Counted from the first letter of the stretch, positions 1 to 13,376 are shown. The stretch is 64,000 bases of DNA from Elmis aenea (GCA_947652605.1 OX393580.1:16326159-16390158), one strand, 5' to 3'. Notes: generated from the sequence alone by a model not told the origin. Numbers and translations: made by a program.

Positions 1-30
1 AATTTAAAAATTACAATTTTGGATCTACTG

Positions 31-1398
31 CAGTGGCGGACTGGACCCGCGGGACACCGGGAGGAATCCCGGTGGGCCGGTCGCTCTGAGGCCGCGACCC
101 ACAGTACTTGTTTTGATTTTTATGAAAAAAATATGCAATAGGTAGATATTATTATTTCGGTTAGTAATAAATAAAGAATAAGTTACAACATCGCATAATT
201 TTTGTACCTCTGGCCCTTCCAAGCTATAAGCTGACTACGTCTCTGATTTATGTCTATACTATGTCCGACGTTTTCGTTAAATTTCACCGTCCGGGCTGTG
301 TTTTTGAGCACCAAGTGATATTGATATTATACCTTACTAGAATTTTAGTTTTAATATTTTAGTAATTAATAAACAATTATTACACTTAATAAATGCAGAC
401 CGATTCTTTACATTCATTGTGAGATTGTGAGATTATTCTGGTTATAGTTTTTAATCAAGGAAAAATGGAAAAAAGAAAATGTGCTCAAAAAGAGAACGAG
501 AAAAGGCAAAAAGTACTTCACGCAGTTGCTAAAAAAAGTTTCAAGTTAAGTAATTTGTTTGCTTTAACTTCTAAAGTTAGTGCACCTGATGTTGAAAAAT
601 CTAACATTGATCAAGATTTGCATTCATCAAATTCGACAAACGAAGACAATATAATCTGCCCCGTTGAAACAGACAAAATTGAAACGTCGATTATCAACGC
701 AAAGTCTTCATGTTCAAGTCTAACTTATCAAGTAACAAAAATTTTGAATGCTTATCAGCTAATTATTTCACAACACCAACAAGTCAAAATTTTGAGAATT
801 TTTTAATAAACATCTTTATCAGCCAACTATTGCCAACTTATTTGCCATTTAAGCCAAATGTTATATTTTACAGAGATGATAATATAAATAGACGATGGTT
901 ATCATATTGTTTGGAAAAAGAATCACTATTTTGTTCCGTATGCTTGGCATAGGTACATAAGAACGAATGTTCGTTTGTAAATGATGGAATGAAAGACTGG
1001 AAGTATATTCTGCAAATAAAGAACATGAAAATAATACGATCCATGAAAATTGTGTTATGCTTAAACTTAAAAAAAAGGATATTTATGGTTTAATTTTCTC
1101 AAATGAAGGAAGCTTAAGTAAAAAAAAATGCTCTTGAACGCAAGCAAGTATAGGAAAGAATTATAGATGTTGTAAAACTAATTGGAAAAAGGGGTTTAGC
1201 TTTTCGGGCTCACAGATCGAAATCTGCTAATTCATTCTCATTAGAGAACAATGAGACTGAACATGGAAATTTTTTAGAAATAATTTTATTATCTAAACAT
1301 GACAACATTTTAAAATTACATTTTTTTGGGTTATTAATTTTTTGGGGGCCGGTCTAGCAGGTTTTTCCGGGCCGGTTGAATTTACCAGTCCGCTACTG
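31..1398 (+). mobile_element. hAT element, ZMYM1/DUF4371 type, internally deleted
   Basis: Terminal inverted repeats CAGTGGCGGACTGG at the left and CCAGTCCGCTACTG at the right are flanked by a perfect 8-bp direct duplication ATCTACTG (23-30 and 1399-1406), the hAT signature. The interior holds a broken transposase gene with a BED/TTF-like finger region and a DUF4371-like stretch. At 1.37 kb it is far shorter than an autonomous copy, so most of the catalytic region and the C-terminus are missing. The perfect duplication suggests the insertion site itself has not aged much. Confidence 0.88.
465..1308 (+). pseudogene. hAT transposase N-terminal remnant (zinc finger plus DUF4371-like part)
   Basis: An open stretch at 465-806 begins MEKRKCAQKENEKR, a lysine-rich start typical of these transposases. 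The reading shifts frame near 790, and the second frame (to 952) carries a TTF-type zinc-finger block with the features RRWLSYC and SLFCSVCLA. A third segment around 1128-1308 reads as the start of DUF4371 (motifs IIDVVKLIGKRGLAFR and HGNFLEIILLSKHDN) but contains a stop. The order of parts fits the ZMYM1-like hAT transposases known from insects. Frameshifts, stops and loss of the RNase H-like catalytic core make it non-functional. Assignment is from remembered family motifs, not from a search. Confidence 0.7.
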
Positions 1399-1406
1399 AT
1401 CTACTG

Positions 1407-2995
1407 AATTTAAAATAATGGCCCTATGGCATTTGAATGACTTTTGAAATATTGAACTTACTGTAATTGTTAAATCACAAAAAGTTAGTCACGGAGGAAC
1501 AAACAGATAACGAAAAACTTCACTTAAAAAGTGCGATAAACACAAAGAATGAAGAACTGTTATTGCATTGTTTAAATTTACCAAATCAAAACGTAAATTT
1601 CGGCTGGTTTTGTGGCGAGAAAATGTGACTCATCAAGTATTGACTCATGATCAAATATTTTAACGAACATAGCTTCGAAATGCTAAAGACAAATTTAAAA
1701 AGATTACCTATAGGTATTAATTCAAATTACTTATTGATTTCTATGATTAGCAATGACTTAACATATACATACTACATAACGTTTGTGTTTTACTATTTTC
1801 ATATTAAAAGTAATATTTAGAGACCAATTCCTGCAAATATAAATAAAAACTGCATTGTTTCTTGGACTGGGTGGTTACAGCATCCATCAAATATTAATCT
1901 GTAATATCAAATGCTTTTAAAGTGCTTATCATTCGATTATGAAATACAATATATAACACAATAACATTTCTCTATTGACCCATATTCTCATTTGACTTAT
2001 TCAAACATAATGCAACGCTTCAACACCGTCGAATATTCAAAAGTTGATGCACCCAAGATATCTTGTTCACTTAGGTTAGGTCCGAGCACGTCACCAGTCA
2101 TTGAACTTTTTAAATTCAATTTTAGGCGATAACCGTCCCAACCTGTACTCGACATACAACCAATTTTTCTGTATCAAATTAAATGAACCTCCACGAGCAG
2201 TCTTGTGGAACGCAATTGCATGATTATAAGATTTTACATGCAGAACGTACCTGCAGTGTTTTAAATAAATAGTTACAACCTCAATAAGAACAATAAAGCC
2301 GAGTTTAATTACGAAAAGCAAACAGATTTGTAAAAAAAAAATGCTAGAACATGTCAAAGAAGTCCACCAATATATGGTAAATACTTCATAGACACTGATT
2401 AAAAATATTTTTATAGCTCTTCGGAATTTTTAAAAAAGCGCCAAGAGGATATCCTTCGATTTTGTTTCGTGAAAAAATAAAAAAATGTTACTATATGCTT
2501 AATTGATTGTTGAATTTTTAAACAACATTAATGCAATGCCTAAACACTGCTACCTACTTTGTTCATAAACGAATTAATTTTTTTTTCTGCGTCCGTCCGG
2601 AAAATCAGTTTGTTTCCGATTAATTTTTATTTTTTATTATTATTTATATTTATGGTGGAAAACTTAGTACCAAATAACTTTTATACAAAACATTTTTCCC
2701 TATAGTGGATATTTACTGAGATATGTAGCATATTCCATTCCTTTTGGACACACTGTATATTATTAAATTATCCAATGAACATTTTAAAAATACTGTACAT
2801 GTTAAAAAGATGATAATAATTTTGTTGTAATTGTAAGATGAAATGTAGATAAGATAACATAGCTTAAAGGGACGAATCCTAAATCGAAGTCTGTTTGTTT
2901 TTTGTGATATTAATGAATCTGTGGGTATTAAAAATTATTCAGATATGAAAAAAAAAATTATTAGGCCTTTTGAAACATATTAGTGCTTCTAATGG
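1407..2995. other. No gene recognised, AT-rich
   Basis: AT-rich sequence with no supportable coding region on either strand. A lone CACACTGTATAT near 2748 resembles a decayed end of the CAGGGTG family, without a partner. Confidence 0.5.
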
Positions 2996-3029
2996 CAGGT
3001 GCGACAGATGCGCCCATATAAAAAGGGCG

Positions 3030-3746
3030 CACTCGAATTGCAGCCATTTTAATGACCTGTACTTATGTACCACTCGAACTGCAGCCAGTAATTAAGCATG
3101 AGAGTTAAGCCGGTACACGAACTGCAGACATTCTTTAATTTTGCCTTTCCTGGAATTTCGTATTCAGATAAGCGGTCAGAAATGGTAATACTGTTCCTTG
3201 ATATTCACTACCTACCTACTTAAATTGAATGAAATTAAAAAATAGAAATAAAATATTTTATTTGTCAATAATATGTACATAGTAATTAATTACTTAATAG
3301 GAGTATAAAATTTCTACAGTCTAAAAATATACAACATTTAACAAAATCTACTCGAGAAATCAAATTGTCTTTGTATGGTTCAACTTTTTTTTCTAAATAC
3401 ATATGACGATTCCGAATGTTTCTTCGTGGAGTTTGATTGATGCAATGAACACTGTTAATCTTAATATGAGAACCTGTCTGAATGTTTTATTAAAGTATGC
3501 ATAAAAACGTGAATATTGGGATGTGAGGACGGATAATGTAAATTGAAGTTAGGGTACTATGAAAAGATTCACATGTGTTTGTAGTTCTTATAGTACATAA
3601 TTTTAGGATTAATTCTTGGAACATTAAATTATGATCTACTCATATAATCAAGGGTTAGAAATTATTTGTACGCAGTTCGAGTGTAGGATTAAGGCATGGT
3701 CATAAAAGTTGGTAATGATAGGATTAGAATGACTGCAGTTCGTGTG
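3030..3746. repeat. Probable DNA-transposon remnant with inverted arrays of CACTCGAACTGCAG
   Basis: Three copies of a CAC(T)CGAA(C/T)TGCAG word occur at 3030-3043, 3071-3084 and 3114-3127. Two copies face the other way at 3671-3683 and 3733-3746. The flanking bases of the third left copy (about 3112-3135) and the outer right copy also match in inverted orientation. This symmetry is what the subterminal arrays of non-autonomous DNA transposons look like. The exact ends and a target duplication could not be fixed, and no coding sequence is visible inside. Confidence 0.5.
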
Positions 3747-3824
3747 CACCGATAAGTATAAAAAGTCTCTTTGAAATGGCGCCAATCTCAGTTTAAAAGA
3801 ATAATTTATGTTATTTCGTCTTAA

Positions 3825-4744
3825 CCCTTATGTCAATAAGCAAAAAAAGCTGTTCAATGACCGAGTACTCGAGTACCCACCTACAGTATTTTTATAATTA
3901 ACTTACTCTATAAGTTCTGTATGTTTTTGTAAATAAAATGACATATTAGTCAAATCATTGAGTTTTAAATTTCAAATTCTAAAACCTGTAACAAACATAC
4001 GAAACATTTCATTTACTTTTGAATGAGGTAATCAACAAACCAGATATACATACTTCAATAAGTTCAAATGGCCATCTAGCTCAACACCCTACTGTAAAAA
4101 TTTGCCCATCTTTATTATATTTTAAACATCTGTTAAACATTTATGTTGTTAAAAATTATTTTCGACAACCAATCTCTAAAGAATAATTTTCTGTAAAATT
4201 ATATATAGAATATGGAAGATTTTTACACAGTTGTAACAGAACCTCCAAATCAGTAATTTATAAAATAGTTTTTAGACTTATACATTCATAATTATTACTT
4301 GTTCATGTCACTTGTGCTATAGAGCAGCAATAAAAAAGCGCAGGAAAACTAAAAAATCTTGCAAAAATGCGAAAAACTTGTCTGCGACGAGCATGCCATA
4401 ATAAAATGTAAAGAATGTGCGTAAATAAATAAATATTATTGTTTTTTCCTCAAATAGACATACCTACGTTTTTATACACTTAATCATCCCTGTAATTATA
4501 ATTGGTGTGTTTAATCGATAATTGCTCATAAATCTAATTTTTTACAGGTGAATACCCGGTTACTGAGAATAATACGTAAACTTGATGCAAACGATGTTTT
4601 GGTTCCAGGTCGGATAAAAAATATATTAAACCATATTTCGCTTTAAAAAAGATAAAATCGCGACGATTTGGGAGGGTAAAAAAATAACTCAAACATTAAA
4701 AAATTCCACCTGGGTACCCAGGGTACTTGGTTATTGACATAAGG
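3825..4744 (+). mobile_element. piggyBac-like element remnant
   Basis: The left end CCCTTATGTCAATAA follows a TTAA (3821-3824). The right end is its inverse, TTATTGACATAAGG, followed by ATAA instead of the expected TTAA. Just inside the ends are palindromic words with a GTAC core: CGAGTACTCG near 3862 and CTGGGTACCCAG at 4710-4721. TTAA targeting and a CCC-starting repeat are piggyBac traits, and the cysteine-rich transposase tail inside supports this. The right target site is mutated and only the 3' end of the gene survives. Confidence 0.72.
4323..4424 (+). pseudogene. piggyBac transposase C-terminal Cys-rich tail
   Basis: After an internal stop at 4350-4352 the frame reads a C-x10-C-x2-H type tail, with CEKLVCDEH followed by CKECA and a stop at 4422-4424. 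A terminal zinc-binding cluster of the form C..C...VC..H...C..C is characteristic of piggyBac transposases, where it binds the subterminal palindromic repeats. The first cysteine pair is partly lost and the DDD catalytic region is absent. Confidence 0.62.
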
Positions 4745-4748
4745 ATAA

Positions 4749-5916
4749 GTATAAATAATACCACAATAAATGCATTAGTTGTATGAGAAAATATCAAGTC
4801 ATTTTCTTCACGAAAGATCGTAGTACACCGTTACAATTTATTTATTTAATCTAATTCATCTTTTTTGCCCTTACTTTACTATTACTTTTTTCTGTACTAG
4901 GTAATGATTTATGGATAGTCCTCATAATTATCAGTTGTATCGATAAAACCGTTACAGATTTGAATGCCAATTTGGTCCTATGTCTTGTTAGCCTGAAGGT
5001 ATTTTAAAACGTATTAGTTGTTTCGGCATTGCGTTAGATATTTATTACCTACGCTACTAAATTTGGTTAGAATTTGTTTGCCGACAAGTATACATTAAAA
5101 TAATTAATAAATTCTGATAGATTACTGTAGGCCGATGGACTTGTCAATTTTGATATGCAAAAAAAATAGTTGTGTCAAAATTTGTGGTGTTTTATTAATA
5201 TTATCTAAGCGCTTTGTAAAGTTACTATGAGGGATTATTCTTTATTTAAATTAAGACATGTAGTGGAGGGTTTTGCAAATGATCAGCAAGAAAAAAATAC
5301 TTTTTGCTGGCAATAATCACTTTTTTTTTTTAAATGTTGAAATACAATTGTTTGTAATCAATTTGAAGAAGCTAAGCCATGGTTATCTTAATCGAAAATT
5401 TGAAGACGAAAATAGGTAATTTTATGTGTAAAATTGTTTTGCTTCTCCTTTGATACACTACCCATTCTGAATTAGTTTTGGTAAGTCTTTCCGTGTTCTG
5501 CTGGTTACTGTAAAAAACAAATTATTGCAGAATAACAAAAATAAAATAACGGTACTGAGATTGTCAGAAACCCCAAATTTCCAACGCTATAGCTCTTCGT
5601 GGAACAAACAAACCCACTTTCTACCCCCTGTAGACGCTGTTGTCCGAGTTATAAATCATTGTGTGGTACTTGTGGTTTACGACTAACCGCTCGCTGGCTT
5701 AACATTACTTGCTACCCCTAGTGTTGCTAATCTCCAAATATTTTCTAAAATATGGCTCTAAATTACCGTATGACCCACTCTCACAATTATTGTCAGTTAA
5801 GTTGTTTATTGGGGGATATTTGCTATTCAAATTGTGCATTATTTATTGGATCTGTGGTGACTCCAGAAAATTGTGCTAAGAAAAATCGGTCAACAACCTT
5901 AGACTTTCGCAAAAAT
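4749..5916. other. No gene recognised
   Basis: AT-rich non-coding sequence between two mobile elements. I see no splice-bounded exon, RNA gene or repeat structure in it. Confidence 0.5.
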
Positions 5917-5920
5917 ATTT

Positions 5921-6473
5921 CTGTGGTCAGCGGGAAAAAGCACTTAAGTCAAAAAGTGCATTTTTTCAGGAGGAACATTTTTTTATTTTACTGATTATCA
6001 GGTGAGTTTAAATTTTACTTGTATGGTACCTATATTTTACTTAAAATTAAGTATTAAATTATCACAATATGTCAACATGATGAAACTTTTTAATAAACCG
6101 TAAATACTTGACTTAAACTGGCATGAAATAAGAATAACTTAAGTAGTTTTTCACAAATGTAAACAAATGGATATGTCCAATTTAACTCGTTTATTCTTAA
6201 AAAATATATTTTTTATGTAGAATTTAAAAAAAAAAATGGAGTAAACATAAATACTTATTTTTAAACATAACTTTTATTATCTTTTGATTACACAAAATTT
6301 CATTGCAATGGAAAAATATTATTAATAAAAATACGTGAAATGGAACTAACATTATAAACAGGAAACACAAGTGCCGAAATTGCAAAAAAGCTGTATAAGA
6401 ATATGAATGGTATAAGTTTAATAATAAAAAAATTGCACGTTTTGACTTAAGTGCTTTTTCCTGCCGACCACAG
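5921..6473 (+). mobile_element. Non-autonomous DNA transposon with CTGTGGTC ends and 4-bp duplication (copy A)
   Basis: About 40-bp inverted repeats start CTGTGGTCAGCGGGAAAAAG on the left and, inverted, CTGTGGTCGGCAGGAAAAAG on the right, each continuing CACTTAAGTC. Flanks are ATTT at 5917-5920 and 6474-6477. The interior has no coding potential. A second copy in opposite orientation lies at 13377-13879. Four-base duplications occur in Sola, Chapaev and piggyBac-type groups, but the target here is not TTAA, so I leave the superfamily open. Confidence 0.75.
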
Positions 6474-6477
6474 ATTT

Positions 6478-7250
6478 ATTTGTGGGTGCGCAGATTAAAC
6501 ACTGAACAATAAGAAAATAATAGTACCTAATAGGTACATAAGGGATTTTGAAAATAAACATAAAAATGAGCCTTACTTAAAAAATAGTGATAGCAATACA
6601 TAACGCTAAACCAAAAATTCTAATTTATAAGGGGATTTTAAAATCAAGTAACCCACAAAATTTGATAATTTAAAACAATTATTTTGGCAAACACTCAAAT
6701 TTTATTATTGTTTTAAAGAATTTTAATTATTATTAATATGTAATGATTACGTTATATATAGTATTTAAAGTTTAAAGTTATTGATCTTAACAATTTACCT
6801 ACACCTAGAAATGTATGACGCTAATAGTAATGTAATTTGCTGTAATATATCCTATGTATATCATGTTTTGTAACATTCTGTATAATTAAAGAGTATTTTG
6901 TGTAAAATGGCTAGAGAAATTAATAAAAATTCCATGAAAAACTATCGCAGTTGATGGCAAATATAAATAACCCTGGAGACTTCAACAGCGGGATACGCGC
7001 GTAACCCGTACGCACTGATTTGATTTATTGATCACTTTAAACATGGATTAGTTGTTAAATATTGTGCTAAACTTGGATGATATTACGCTAAAAAATATTG
7101 TGCGTCATTGTATACATAAGAAGAGAAAGGCAATTCACCGTAAATCCGAATTTGTCAGTTACAAACTTGCGAGAAACAAGGTTATATCATTTCGCATATA
7201 AACAAATGACGCCAATGAGTCAAGGACCTGCTAGAAGTAAACTTTTACTC
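6478..7250. other. AT-rich sequence with a possible TATA promoter
   Basis: The first half is featureless. From about 6960 base composition becomes more GC-rich (words such as GGGATACGCGCGTAACCCG), right after a TATAAATA box. No coding region is present. Confidence 0.4.
6962..6990 (+). promoter_or_regulatory. Candidate core promoter (TATAAATA box)
   Basis: TATAAATA at 6962-6969 is followed 20-25 bases later by CTTCAACAGC, an acceptable initiator. A CpG-containing patch lies just downstream, in otherwise AT-rich DNA. It lies upstream of a region that reads like an insect 5' UTR, so it could drive the distal Blimp-1 transcript. A TATA-like word is common by chance in AT-rich DNA, so this is weak. 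Confidence 0.22.
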
Positions 7251-8213
7251 TGGGATTTTGTTTATTCTGCTTAGCGAAATTCTTAGCGCTACATTGCAGA
7301 AATGGAACAACCACTTCCTTGTGTGTAATTTGTACACATCGCTTTAGCATTGACGTGGTGTGTTATACATTTCTTCAGCGCATGTAATGATGGGTTGTTA
7401 TTGCTATTGGTTTCTTTGCGTTGTGTGCTTGGTCTTGGCTTAAATAATGGTGGTCGGGTATTTCTGGGATATCCGCGAAGACATTAAGAAAGGATTTCGT
7501 TATCGTAAAAACTTAATCGTTTCAGGGAGACAAAGCATTTTTATCAGTGAACCCGAAAATGAAGACAAAAACTTCACAAGAACTTCCTCAAACGTGAGCT
7601 GCAGCAGCCTAGCATCGTCTTGAGGCCACTTCAGAATTCGGAGGTGAACGACCCGATTTCCCGTTAGCTGAGCTTCCAACTATCACCACGCGGCGCTGTG
7701 AAAACCATCACGGTCAAGTTTAACTACCATCACGTTTAGTTTGAAAACGACTTTGAAGGTGCAAGAACGTAGAGGTGCCTTTAACATTACTTGTACCATG
7801 TGGTTTTGATAGGTTTCTAGTGGCTTACCGGCGTTGACAGATCGCGATTTTCTCACAGGAGCGGATCGAGTCCTTGGATAACCACGAAGGATCTTGCAGT
7901 GTTTTAACTCAATTAACATTGGATGAAGTGAAAAAATTATTTTAAGCTTGTGAAGTGATTACAAGACTGGTCTTATCATATATTTTATCAAGTTCAGATC
8001 TCTTTAGGATTAAGTTCACCGAACTGTTTAAATCACGAACGCTAAAAACTCCCCCTTAGTGATTTATCTAGTGACTAGTTAACAATAATTAAGTATCTAG
8101 TGTAAAGTGTTTTAATTACTGAACGTGCTTGTGTATTTTGGATACTCCACTACCACCATACTGAAGCTTTCGGATATTTTTGGATATTTTAACACCCGGA
8201 AGTATTTTCCACA
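7250..8213 (+). other. Candidate distal non-coding first exon (5' UTR)
   Basis: This stretch is less AT-biased than its surroundings, carries no recognised repeat, and has leader-like words (GTGAAGTGATTAC, AGTGTAAAGTGTTTTAA) typical of insect 5' UTRs. A possible splice donor occurs at the end, CCACAG followed by GTTGGT near 8214. No long + strand reading frame exists in it. If transcribed, it would be the 5' exon of Blimp-1, more than 30 kb upstream of the start codon. This is inference from composition only. Confidence 0.25.
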
Positions 8214-11200
8214 GGTTGGTATTGCAAATTTATGTGTATCTACAGGTGCTACAGCACAATTCTTGTAACACTATAGGCTACCGGTCGTCTTCTTCGTACA
8301 CTCTTCCGGGCTAGGTGTTAAGTACTCAATGACACAAACGTTTATGGCTAGTTCCGTCTAGTATTCTATACTCTGCTGTTTTAAATATTGAAGTTTTGAT
8401 TCCATTGTTTATGGTCATTCACATATGTACAAGTTCGTATTATTACTCGCTTATATAATGACCGATAATATTTGAATATTCCCAATAGCTTTGTTACGAA
8501 GTACTCGGTGTTATAAGCCACCGGCCACGATGTTTGTTTTCGGCGATCGTAGTGCATGGTATCTTGGAGCTAATGACCGCTTGTGAGACGTTCACATCTT
8601 GTTTTGCAATTACTTTTGCCATGTTTTTATTCATCGGTTAGTTTCATATTTCTGATATCACTTATTTCGCTGCTGTGGAATGCTATGATACTTGAATTAA
8701 GTTTTTCATGTAGTATGTCGTTACTAGGAAATGGCTAGAGGCGAGTTTGATGGATCGGGTTAGCTTAAGTTTGTAGAGTTGCATTTAAATTTCATAGAGC
8801 GTTTACAGATAAATTGGTTCGCTGTTATAAAAAAATTGGTCAACAAGAAGAATGAGTTAAAATAGAAATACAATTGCTTCTTGATCTGTTTCCAAGTCAA
8901 AAAATAGTGTGAAACTGTATCCTCTTTAAAATTGTCCGATATTATTAGGTAAATAGCTTGATAAAATTGCTAAAAAAAATTATTCAGACAATTGATGCCT
9001 AGTACCTATGCTTGTCAGAGAAGCCTTTATAATTCTCATTCAATATTATTTCAAAGCATTTTTAACTAGTGAGAACTGTAGCGCTATTAAACCGTGATTA
9101 TCAAACGGTGTTCTGTTGTTTTGAACGAACTGTTTCAAATGGTGTGTTCATCTAATCTTTTACCCATATTTTGCATTACTAGAACTGTGTTAGAAGAATT
9201 ATATACTTTAAGGAATAATGAATTGATGAAATCTTTCTTTAAAAAATAACAAACTTTCTGTAAGCGTAGTTAATGATTTTCCAGTTAAGATATCAGTAAA
9301 AAATGACTAAATGACTTGAATAAAAGTTTGGTGGACTACTTCGTAAGAAATGTAGCCTAGACCAAAACAATTGACTGTAGGCTTCAAGCGTTTCGGAAGT
9401 CAATAATCAAGAATGTATAGAAACAGTAGAGAAAAGTTTCATAACAGCAAAATGTATCCTGATACTAAAGTTTCTTAGTCGCAGTAAGCGAGACCTTAAA
9501 GATTGTCTAGGAAGTGTGTATACATTTTCACTACTCAGAACTTTGAGGGCGAGTTAGACTTGGAATTGAATTTACAGTGAGGTATTTTTCCAAGCTTTGT
9601 TTGCCATTTTTTTTCCATTGGCAACAGTTTTTATGTGCTCTCCCTGTCTTTTCTGTTGTTAATAAGTTGTATATAGAAAAATTGTGTTCGTTTTTGGCCC
9701 CCAAGCAATTTAATAAGCGTTTAATTTCAAAGAGTCGCTTAGAGCGATTCGCGGAGTAACTGGATAAAACCAGTTGTGTTTAATCCTTGTTCAAAACATG
9801 TTAACAAGTGAACCTTGCGCAATACTGTGTCATTCGTTGTCATATTCACGTAAATCATACTGCTTTAATCTATTTCGAATACTTAAATTGGATATAATGA
9901 TCGAAATTTGCATTCCAAATTTACTGGCTGCCAAGCAACTCCGCGCATAACGAAAACAAATATACGAATGGAATAAAAAGTAAATGTTGATGAAACATTT
10001 AAAGTTCATCGAACTCAATGTCATAGTAGGTCGACCTTGCGTCACATGTGCGTAGAGTCTACGGTCGCCAAACCAGGAACCCGTTCCCAAATGTTGCTAT
10101 CTTGGTTTTTATTTTGCAATCGGTTTTTATGCGCCTCAAATTGCATTTATAATGCCATTTCGAAAAATTACAGGCCAAGAGGAATTCGGCGCGCCAATAA
10201 TCGACTTATCTGCATGTGTATTCGGTTCAAGTTTCATAAATTGATTTTTTTGTGGTCTCCCGCGACGCTTAAAAGCTATTTGATGAAGGTAAATTTAAAT
10301 TTAATGAAGAAAAATGTTGATAAAGATTCGGTTCCATAGACAAATCATGCATTGATAAACAAGACATAGGACTGTGAGGTTTTTACCATGGATTTGGCAA
10401 TTTTTGAGAGTGCTAGGTAAAACACAAAAATATTTTGTTGAAGATTATTAACCACAAGCCAAAAATTTTATGTTAGACATTTATTTTTTGTAAAAAATAT
10501 ATTTTAAATGATCGAAATCCATAGCAATGCCATTGCAAATATTTTTCTACCAGCTTAGTAGGTACAATATTTCCTTCACATAATTTAAGGAAGTCTTGTT
10601 TGCAAAGTCCAGACCACTGTACAGAAACAAACATCAAACTATGGTGCAATTCATACTACTGAAAGCACCATTACTTTACTTTTTTTTTTGCACTTTACTG
10701 TAAAAAAATGTGGCCATTATGTGTTTATAGGGCATTTTATAGTACTTAATATTTTGGTATGCAAGGTATGACTTATAAAAGCTTAGACAAAATTCTGTAT
10801 AGGACGAGTTATCAATCTCATTTTTAATGCATGCCTAATTTTTGTATGAGAAACTCTGTTTTTACAAAATATTTTGAATATGATTTAAGCCACAGTTTGA
10901 CCTTTTGGTTTAGAATTAAAACATGACTTCATCCTTGGTGTTTTATAGTTAGTTATGATCAGCCCTTTGGTGCAAAGGTTAACTTCTACATTGTTTATGC
11001 ATTTAATAATTTTGTGTAAGATTGATGTACAATTGTTACACAAAAAAATAAAATTCAGTTTTTAAATTGTAAAATTACAAGTTTTAACTCTAAGTGCTGC
11101 ATTTTATTTCAAAAATCATCTTTATAATAATATTAATTTAGACCCTTAAACCAAGTAGAAATATGATTACCAGTGTCATTGTGTTTCTCAAAGACTACAC

Positions 11201-12868
11201 AACCGCTTAAATTAACCATATTCTAGCATTCCATTTTTGTTCGTTAGTAAGTTTCTTATTCTAGAATCGTTCTAGACAAGTTTTACTTGAACTTCCAAGA
11301 CGATGTTAGATAGGATATGTAAGAACAAGGCCCACACAATTATTTAACGTCATTGATGTGTTTCGGAACTATCACAGGAGTTCTGGGTTAGTCTTAATGG
11401 ACACCGCGAAATGTTAAAAATGTTGATGATGGCAATTTCTTCAACTCTTGATTTTTCAGTTTTGTAGGTCACTGGAACAGTTCATCGAACTCTGTATGCA
11501 CACCGTGCCATTACTAGTTGGGTGCAAGTCTACTTTTTACTATTGGTGATGGTAGTGTGTACTGTTAGTGACCATGTATTCCCATTGCGACAATTGCTTA
11601 CTGTGGATTTGGCAGGACATTTTGACTGAATATTTCATAATTGCTTTGTGGCGCATTTCCTTTTCAAAATATTTTTATTGCATAATTGTTTTCAAAGCAA
11701 AAACTTTTTTTATAAATTCTGTTAGTTCTACAGAAATTATAATACAAATATAACGTTCAAAATAGCAGGAGAAATTTGCATGAAATTACTTGTTTCTCGC
11801 TCTCAAATTCACGCTATATTCAGAAAAGTTTTTGGAATCTTATATGATTAAAACTATCTTTATATTAAAGGCATAAGCATATTTTTTTGTCGTCGAACAT
11901 GCATCTTTTTATCAAATACAAGTTGAGGAAGAAAAATGCGTAAACTTTGGGCGTATGCCTGAATGTAGCCATAATTTTGAAAAATCTGTTGGGCCTAGAA
12001 TCCAATAATTGCAGCTCACAATTACTCGAATAAAAAAATAATAATTTTGCATTGGCTTATACCTTAGTAGATCTTCCGCAAACTTATATAATTGACAAGT
12101 TTTATACAAGTAGAAAATCTAGATTTATTACCGAAGCTACGTTGCAAACGTAATATTAATTTTAAAAAGAATTCGGACTACTTTAGCAGTAAATATTGTA
12201 GTCTTTGGTTTGAAACCATGGTTCACTTTTTAGTTAAGTTAGTACTCCAATATTTTTCAGTCACCCATAAAAAAAATTCATTAAAGACCTTTTTTTATGT
12301 AGTTTACTTATTTGAATATTTGATGTATAAATTTTTGGCTAAATTTTGCTAAGGATCTTATTTAAAAACAGGTGAATGTTTCAGAAACATATGATAGTCG
12401 TAGCCAATAAAGCGTTCTTCGATTGTTATATTTTTTTACCGTAAGCTAAAATAGTTTGAACAAGTTCAAATTATTTTGACCTGGCTTTTGTTACGTAAAC
12501 AGTGAACCATGTAACGGGAAATAAAAGAACGGGAAACTAACGCACGTTATCCCCGATTACCTAGCGGACCCTTATACTATTACGACTGCGATAAATTATA
12601 TCACCTTCCCACAGCCCTGCTTCATGACCTACCTCTACCTACGAATAATGTCTAACGGGGAATAGTTTTTAATACCGGTGCATAACTGTAAGAGATGCCA
12701 AAGTGGTGAAAACAATACTGTAGGCGCCGGGACAAAGTTCACATATTTATGAACAAAGGATCGATGGAAAAGAGCAGAACTGTCTTAGGTATAGATTAAA
12801 CAATTCGGTGGTTTAACGTGTCAAAAGAATATTTTTAATAATCAGGATCTCTTAATTGAGAACCACTA
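8214..12868. other. Element-poor non-coding block
   Basis: No transposon ends, long palindromes or plausible coding exons were recognised in 4.6 kb. It may be part of the Blimp-1 5' intron. GC-richer islets occur near 10,020-10,200 (including the palindrome AGGTCGACCT) and 12,520-12,740. Confidence 0.4.
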
Positions 12869-13376
12869 TACAGGGTGTCCCAGATTACATTTCCAGCATG
12901 GGGATCTCGCTTATTATAAGCGATACAGGTTTGTTTAAATTAGATGAATTATTCCTTAGTATGAGAGGAGCCACAATCAATTTTTAAAAGTACAAAATTC
13001 CTCGTGCTTGAGATGTTATAGCAAAAAATATGAAAATGTCGAATTTATTTTTTCTCTCATAACTTTTTTGTCTTAATCGTTAGAACAATTTTATTTGTAC
13101 TTTCTTAAGGTACTCTTTAATGGAGAATGTAACTGTTATTTTATATATTTTTTTAACACTAACCATTTTCGAGATATTACCCCTAATTTCATTTTTTCTA
13201 TGGGCCGCGAAGTTGGCTATGAAATAGTTAAAGGTGCTTTTTTTTCTCTTTTAAATGAGATATAACTTGCTATATCTATTTTTATAAATAAGTCACAAAA
13301 TGAAAAAAAAATCGTATTTTACCCATCACTTATTAAGCTAACTATGAAACTAAAAACAAAAAACAACTAATTAAAT

